Below are positions 57,814-64,000 of a stretch of 64,000 nucleotides of DNA, one piece after another (the first letter of the stretch is position 1; each line of letters opens with the position of its first letter). A model generated the notes under the pieces. The model did no database searches. It was not told the DNA's origin and was given only the letters and a program-made list of their open reading frames with translations. A program made the position numbers and the translations under genes. The stretch spans positions 18,981,501 to 19,045,500 of the forward strand of contig NC_091100.1 of the NCBI RefSeq assembly GCF_024713975.1, written 5' to 3'. This stretch comes from Paralichthys olivaceus (Eukaryota; Chordata; Actinopteri; Pleuronectiformes; Paralichthyidae).

Positions 57814-59497
57814 ATGTGTAAAGGACTCTCCTCCCTGCCCTCCTCATGCCTGGAGAAGTAAGTATTTGACACGGTCTTCATAGTTTGTATTATGAAGTGT
57901 TTTGTGCAGAGCCTGGTGTGATTTTCTTGTGTCTGTCTGTGTGTCTCAGGGCAAAAGAGATGCGGGTGATGTTCAGCCATCTGGCTGAGACACACCACAA
58001 GCTAAAGTAAACCTACTGACATCTGTAATTCAAATATAACATGAATCCAGTCACAGTGAAGCAGAATTTTGACCGTTTCTGTGTTTTCTCTTCTCAGGGT
58101 TCAGGATGGAAAAACTCTTCAGGACCTGGAAACTCTGCTAAACAGCAAAGGTAAGACACAGTCTGTTTGTTAAAGTTTATTACTTCTGAAGTGAGTTCAT
58201 GCACCAGTTCCTTAGACAGGTCACAGTAGGTGAAGCCCAGAGAGCACATATTATCCAAGGCTAATTGGCCACTTAATCACCATATTGCATATGGAGATCA
58301 GATGCATAAACCATGTGTATAGAATTATTCTACAAACTGCTCACATTAAACACAGGGGAAATGTTCAGTCTCTGATATACCTGAACGGAATAGTTGTTAC
58401 CATACTGCAACCGAATATAGATAAAAAAATATTCATTTTGATTCATAAAATCTAATTCATCATCTGGATCCACACCAAATTCACCTGCTCATACATATTA
58501 GCACTCTACAGATGTCAGATTTGTCTTAAAGAGCGCTGCATTATTTTGTGAGATATTCACAAAAATGTCAAAAATAATCCTCAACAAGCAAAAAAAAGGC
58601 CTGATCTGGATTCGCACCGACCTTTAATGGGTTATCTCCTGACCCACACCCTTCCACCAAATTTAGTGGTAATCTTGATTTTATTTGTAATGTAGAAACA
58701 AACCACTAAAAAACAGACAAGGGTGAAAAGCTACATATCTGGCTTCACTGGGCCTCACAGTAAACTTTTAAACTTTTAACGGGGTAAAGTGGCTTTACAA
58801 TTATGTTGATAAGAAAAATAGTAATATTTTGGTATTTTCCTACATCTTTAAAGAAAATTTCAATGACAACCACATTGTTGCTTCTAAGGCTGAATTGGCC
58901 GTGGCTCACTGGAATTGTACCCTGAGACTATGGACCCGGGGGGCGGAGAGAAACTGATGTGAAGTTGAAATTTTTAGGAAATATGTAGCTTGAGTTGCTG
59001 GCGAACAGGTTGTCTTTCTGTCCTGTCTCATCGTCCTCTCCATGCTTTCACTCATCTCTCCATCAGGAGGTCTGCAGGCGTTTCGTGGGTTCCTGCGTTC
59101 AGAGTTCAGTGAGGAGAACCTGGAGTTCTGGCTGGCGTGTCAGAACTACGGGGTTTTGCCCTCAAACTTGCAAAAGACCAAGGCCAGCGGCATCTACAGC
59201 CAGTTTATCAACCCTGATGCACCACAGGAGGTTGGTGGAAAGGAGAATGTGATATACGAGGAAGTTATGGCAAAGAGATTGACAGATATCCCTGAATATT
59301 CATGATCTTCTTCTGATAACCTGCTCTAGGTAAACCTGGACTCAGAGACCCGTGAAGCTCTGCTGAGTGTGATGGACTCTCCATGTGCTGACACGTTCAA
59401 GAAGGCACAGCAGACGATCTACAACCTGATGGCTAAAGACTCCTTCCCTCGCTTCCAGCGCTCTCACCACTGGGTAGAGGCCATTAAGGCTTTTTAA
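57814..59497 (+). CDS. Small R4-subfamily regulator of G-protein signalling
   Basis: GTPase-activating protein for Gi/Gq alpha subunits at the plasma membrane. Five exons (57814-57857, 57950-58006, 58098-58150, 59067-59230, 59330-59497) encode 161 aa. The N-terminus MCKGLSSLPSSCLEKAKEMR is the amphipathic membrane-binding start of RGS4/5/8/16. The RGS box (about 52-160) has FLRSEFSEENLEFWLACQNY, INPDAPQEVNLDSETR, FKKAQQTIYNLMAKDSFPRF and a short end. The G-alpha contacts EEN and the Asn/Asp-Ser region near QEVNLDS are kept. The linker between N-terminus and RGS box is shorter than in RGS4/5/16, and QNYG replaces the usual EDYKK. I cannot name the paralogue. No human R4 gene that I know lies in this neighbourhood. 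Confidence 0.9.
58440..58740. repeat. Dispersed repeat in rgs intron 3
   Basis: Two CTGGAT(C/T) motifs followed by CACACCAAATTC or CGCACCGACC, then CCTTCCACCAAATTTAGTGG and the tail AGAAACAAACCACTAAAAAA; a diverged member of the 21690-22010 family. Confidence 0.45.
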
Positions 59498-59776
59498 AGA
59501 TTCACTGTTAACTATTACAAACTTGCTTTAGAAATAAGTGCTGCTGGACATGTTGACTGTATTTGATCATTAATTTCAACAGGCAGCTTGTTGTGATTGT
59601 TGTTCTTATTAGTGTTGTAGTAACACACTGTTACATTCAGGAAGTCTCTGTGGCAACACTGTGGTTAATGTAAGCAGGGTTAAAAAACAGACACCTCATA
59701 ACTATGACGCTGAAATGTAGATGTAACTATATTGTGCCTGTGGATTACATGAGGTTCAAGTGACACAAAGGATTTT

Positions 59777-59782
59777 AATAAA
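59777..59782 (+). terminator. Polyadenylation signal of the rgs gene
   Basis: AATAAA 280 nt after the stop codon. Confidence 0.55.
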
Positions 59783-60917
59783 TCCCTTATAAAAGTTTGG
59801 TATTTAATTGTATTATTTTTTATACACACTGTATATTAGCTATATTCTATATTCAAAATCCCTCTGACACAGGCTTCGAAAGGTTTACTGGCTGAGAGAA
59901 CTAAAGAAAACATGTACTGCAAATACACACAGCTTCACCAAATACAGACACGTGTTGCAAGTAGCTCAGATTAGGGCAATAAAACAATATTAGGAATTAC
60001 CGCAATATACTTTCCATCAATAGCGAAGAAACTGTATAAGGTTAGTTTCAATATATTATTTATGTATAGTGTAAAGACAGTGAGGAGGTTAAACAAATTA
60101 ATCTACCTGAGATTTTATCAAGTGTTCGTCATTCTGTACTCTAATAATGTGACATTTATTGCAATAACTATCAATATCGACTGATATGAACAATTCTTTC
60201 TTGATATACGTTTTTGCCATATCATCCAGCCCAAGCTCAGAAGACAAGTACTTCCAGGGGACACAAGAAATGTCCTCTCTACCAAAAATGTAACACTATT
60301 TTTGATAATCGTGGAAGATCTCAAAATATCTTTAATTCAAATACACCATACAAAAAATTGCATTGCATTTACTAAAGCTCTGCATTCCGACAGCTCATGT
60401 AAAGTGTATGAGGATTAACAGATAGAAAATAAAATCTTTTGGCAGACTTTTATAATTTATGTCCTGAAAAAATCAAATCAGATGATCAGACTTCCTGCAC
60501 GTGATCTGGATGTATTCAATCATCCGGCATTTATTTCCACGTCATATTTCCACCATGATCACAACAGATGCTCTCAATATCATTCAATATTTACAGGAAC
60601 GATAAGTGATGGCTGGAATTTACTCTTGAACATTTTCAAATCATTAGGTTCTATACAGCAAGCTGATATAAGACTGTGACTCCCTGCTCCTTCTCAAACA
60701 TTATGTTCCGCCCACATTGTTCTTAGAGAGCCGTCATTCTCACTTGCCTCATTTATTTTCTGTGTAGTGACGGCTATACGAAAAATGTGAATGTAATTAC
60801 AAAAATAAAATTGAAGGTTTGTTGTGTTCATTCTGTTTTAATCCTTACTGTGAATATATAAGTCCTGTGGTGCCCCCAAATGGCCATTAATGTAATATCC
60901 ATGGCCCAGTGATCCAT
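59783..60917. other. Intergenic DNA between rgs and c19orf53
   Basis: AT-rich, no exon or RNA gene recognised. Confidence 0.5.
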
Positions 60918-60923
60918 TTTATT
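60918..60923 (-). terminator. Polyadenylation signal of c19orf53
   Basis: AATAAA on the minus strand, about 190 nt past the stop codon. Confidence 0.5.
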
Positions 60924-61113
60924 CAAAAATGTCGTCTTTTAAATTTGTCTTGTTGTGACTTTGACAAGAATCTGTCCAGGTCCACCTCTGATTTCTTCTA
61001 AAAGCCTGAAGAACATTTGAAAATTACTGCAGCTCACTGATGCTTCATCTCAGTCCTTCGGATTTTAACACCATCAGGTTCCGGTCAGCAGGTGTGAGGT
61101 GGTGTATCTGGTC

Positions 61114-62739
61114 CTATTTAGAACTGGTTCCTGGCCGGACTGCTCCTGGTTTGGCTTTAACTTCAGCCCCTTTAACCACACTCAGCGGCTTATGCAGGGA
61201 GGTGCTGGCCTTGTGGGTCACCTCCATCTCAATCTTGTTCCTGATGGCAACTTCAAGACACTTCAGGGAAAAGTAAAGTTGATGTTAAGAGTTATCTGTA
61301 GAGCTCACGGATAACATTCAGACTGCTGTCACTTTTCTGTTACTTCTTCTCACCTTCTTCAGTTTCTGCTGCTGAACCACTTGAGTCTTCTTAGGTGCAA
61401 TGGTCCTCCCTTTATGAAGGCAAAAACATTAAATCACATACACATTTCAAAATGCCATCACAAACAGTTAAATGAAATGAAATGATAAACATACATTTTG
61501 AAATTCTGTCTTAAACCAGATAGGCTAGAAATGCAATAATACATTGAATACCGCGTTAAGATTATATTTTACTCTTATCGACCACTCAAAGTGCTTTACA
61601 GTACAAGTCACACTCACACATTCATGCAGCTCTTCCATACATAAGGCTGTTTCTATCTGCAATCATCAATGTGACCCCACAACTCTTTGTGTTATATATA
61701 TTTTACATGGTTTACAAGCATTCCATATTGGACACTTCAGCATGGAGCCCGGGACCATCTGGTTAGTGGATGACATGCCTCCTGGGCCACAGCCGCCCAC
61801 CAAGGCCTCTACTGATTTTAAACTATCATCAGATACACTGAAAACTGGTTTATCATCAAAGCATGTTCTGCTTTATAACTTGTGTTTGTCATTTAACCAT
61901 TGATAGTGTCTTCCTTGAGGTTAAGTTATAGTAATATTCGCTACATATAAAAAACATATACCGTATTAAGAGAAGCATTTTGGTGTGCTTTTTCATTCCT
62001 TATTTGTTTTAGCTAAGGTACCCTAAAAAATTGTAAATGAGAGTATACTTAGTTTTTAATTGTTTTTTTCTAAAAGGCTCATAATCGTAGTGCGGTTCAA
62101 ACAGATACAGAGTATCAGACATTAAGTATAAATATACATATATATATATTTATTTGGTTTGAAGATTGATAACATGTCCTGAGTGAGGGTTGTGGTTTAA
62201 AAGACAAGCACCTGATAAACAGCAATTTTTTAACAAATCTGAGGATCACTGTGTTTAGACAATTCATCTTCAATATTTGTTTACACATTGGACTTTATTT
62301 TGCCATGAATTAAATCTAAACTGTCATTCTTGGTATTGTTTTGTTTCCCAGCAACATGTCTAACACACCTTGAAGCAACGACAGCAGGGAGCAGCTAACA
62401 TGTGAGTTTAAAGCCATGTCCGTATGAAGGTAGAGCGATCTAATGGAAGGATTGAGTTCAGTCACTTCAGTGTTTACTGCTGTAAACACACTTTAGAGGG
62501 AGAATCATAACATGAAGTATCTGCTGCACACTGACTCGAGTCGCAACGTGTTTCCATGCAGGTCACATGTGGACGCTTTGGGACTGGAACTGGTTTCCAC
62601 GTGTTTACAGCAGCTCAGAGAACAACGGGAGACATGCCGGAGTCCTACCTCCTTTCTTCGGCCCTTTCTGTTTGCTCTGGTGAGGCTTCTTGGAGCCTCC
62701 AGGCCGCTGAGCTTTAAACTTCTGTGATCCTTGAGCCAT
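61114..62739 (-). CDS. c19orf53: Orthologue of human C19orf53 (Leydig cell tumor 10 kDa protein homologue)
   Basis: Small, very basic protein of unclear role (the family is annotated UPF0390). Three exons, 62649-62739, 61354-61409 and 61114-61260, encode 97 aa, close to the 99 aa of the human protein. The protein starts MAQGSQKFKAQRPGGSKKPH and the core is GGRTIAPKKTQVVQQQKLKK. It continues LEVAIRNKIEMEVTHKASTS and ends in a Lys/Pro/Gly-rich tail. The initiator is the only ATG in frame before the core. It is convergent with the rgs gene and has a GC-rich start region at about 62560-62800. Human C19orf53 lies near RFX1 and DCAF15 as I recall, so its presence here fits the shared neighbourhood. 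Confidence 0.92.
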
Positions 62740-64000
62740 GTTTGCTAACCGGAAGTACACAAGGCGATTCTTCTTCTCCAGCTTCCCTCCGATGGGCAGG
62801 CTTCATCCTCGCTTTTTGCATTACCGCCATCTACTGCATGAAGCACGGATCTCCACCAAAGGGCCATCAGTCCCCTTGTGAAACCACACTTAATTCACTA
62901 GATCTGTTTTATTTTTTATAAATCGAGATCCATGATGATTATCATCCTGAGAAATTGATGAAATGTTGAATCTCACACTTTTAAAACAGTGTAAAAAAAA
63001 TCCTGGATCCACATCTAAATTTAATGGATCCTTATTTAGGTCATGCCGCACACCTCCACACAGTTTCATGGAAATTAGTTGAGTAGTTTTTGCATAATCC
63101 TGCTGACAAACAAACAAATGAGAACAGCTCTATAGCTGAGGCAATAACATGTTGGACAGAGACACAAACAAGTCTTTTCACTGTGGTTTTATTTTTTTTT
63201 AACTGTATTGATGTGAAAGAGAAATCTCTTGATTCATGACCGCACTTTACAGCATTATATTCATTTACATATATATAAAAAAAATCCAGTTTTGAACTAT
63301 TTCCACATGTTAAAAAATTAAACCCAAAACGAGTGATTATCAATAACAACAATAACATACTTGCACTTAAAGAGGCCATCTGAACTACACTCCTTCCATG
63401 GTAATCGCAGGCCATACTAACCATCTGATAATTCACAAGTACCTGCTCTGATCAAATCAAGGTGGAAAATACCTGGCGAGCAGCGTTACGTTTTGGCACC
63501 TGATTATTCGTCACGTGTTGGGCTTCTCAAGGGGACATTGGTGAAACATCTTTTTTAAACACAGTACAATAATGCTGCTTCTTCATAAGCATGGTGTAAA
63601 AACATGAGCAGAATGCAAACACAATTCAACTGCAACCCAATGTCACACACTCGCCTGAATGTAGGCTACTTTGGCAAAAACTAAAAGCAGAGCCACAAAT
63701 TATTTATCACTTTGGGTTCAAGACACAATCATGGATAATTTCAGTTCCGGGTTTGTTGCTTTTTTTTTTTCCTGCAATCTGTCAATCTGCTCTGCTGCTG
63801 CAGCCTGGCACGTTCAGTGCATATGTTCATGCGGTTCAGTGTTTGAGTCTGTGCAAGCAGACGGAGAGGTAGTGTGTATGGTTGAGGAGGCCTCCCCAGT
63901 GTTGTGTACTAATGGCCTAGTCACTAGGAGTCACAATGTCATGAAATAAAAAACAACAAAGCACAAGCCAAACAGTTAGAATCATGATGTACAGACAAAA
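62740..64000. other. Right end of the window: no gene recognised
   Basis: Holds the c19orf53 promoter flank, a dispersed repeat (about 62840-63120), and AT-rich DNA with short T runs. No exon, RNA gene or long conserved frame was seen. Confidence 0.5.
62840..63120. repeat. Dispersed repeat with (ACAAA)n-like tail
   Basis: Contains ATCTCCACCAAAGGGCCATC, CTGGATCCACATC, GTTTCATGGAAATTAG, TTTTTGCATAATCCTGCTGA and the tail CAAACAAACAAATG; same family and order as 21690-22010 and 56800-57070. Confidence 0.65.

Overview
This is a window of vertebrate nuclear DNA, almost certainly from a teleost fish and probably a spiny-rayed one. All host genes are split by GT-AG introns, introns are short, CA/TG microsatellites are frequent, and the gene content matches pieces of human 19p13 as I remember it (TNPO2, C19orf53, DCAF15, RFX1 and RLN3 in 19p13.1; KHSRP and SLC25A23 in 19p13.3). 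Exon limits were read by hand. In every gene the exon lengths sum to a multiple of three and the splice phases agree.

Layout. 132-14925 (-): 5' three quarters of tnpo2 (transportin-2); its 3' exons lie beyond the left edge. Its second intron holds an 8.16-kb Ty3/gypsy LTR retrotransposon (4886-13044, + strand). Inside that element, antisense to it, lies a CFAP97 (hemingway-domain) reading frame of 406 codons. 16074-16618 (-): rln3 (relaxin-3). 19323-28994 (+): rfx1. 32209-38274 (-): dcaf15, convergent with rfx1. 39435-46704 (-): khsrp. 48727-55110 (-): slc25a23-like calcium-regulated mitochondrial ATP-Mg/Pi carrier. 57814-59497 (+): a small R4-type RGS gene. 61114-62739 (-): orthologue of human C19orf53. 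The rest is introns, UTRs, microsatellites and non-autonomous repeats.

The genes do not form one pathway. They are nuclear import (tnpo2), a neuropeptide (rln3), a transcription factor (rfx1), an E3 ligase substrate receptor (dcaf15), an RNA-decay and splicing KH protein (khsrp), a mitochondrial carrier (slc25a23), a G-protein regulator (rgs) and a small basic protein. tnpo2, rln3, dcaf15, khsrp, slc25a23 and c19orf53 are on the minus strand; rfx1 and rgs are on the plus strand.

The most unusual object is the retrotransposon. Its two LTRs are about 97% alike by eye and it is flanked by the 4-bp repeat CATA. Its right LTR ends 9 bp inside tnpo2 intron 2, just past the 5' splice site. It has lost most of gag, protease and the first part of reverse transcriptase through an in-frame deletion, and it carries the CFAP97 segment where the start of gag should be. 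Second is a perfect 14-bp RFX-type palindrome that contains the rfx1 start codon.
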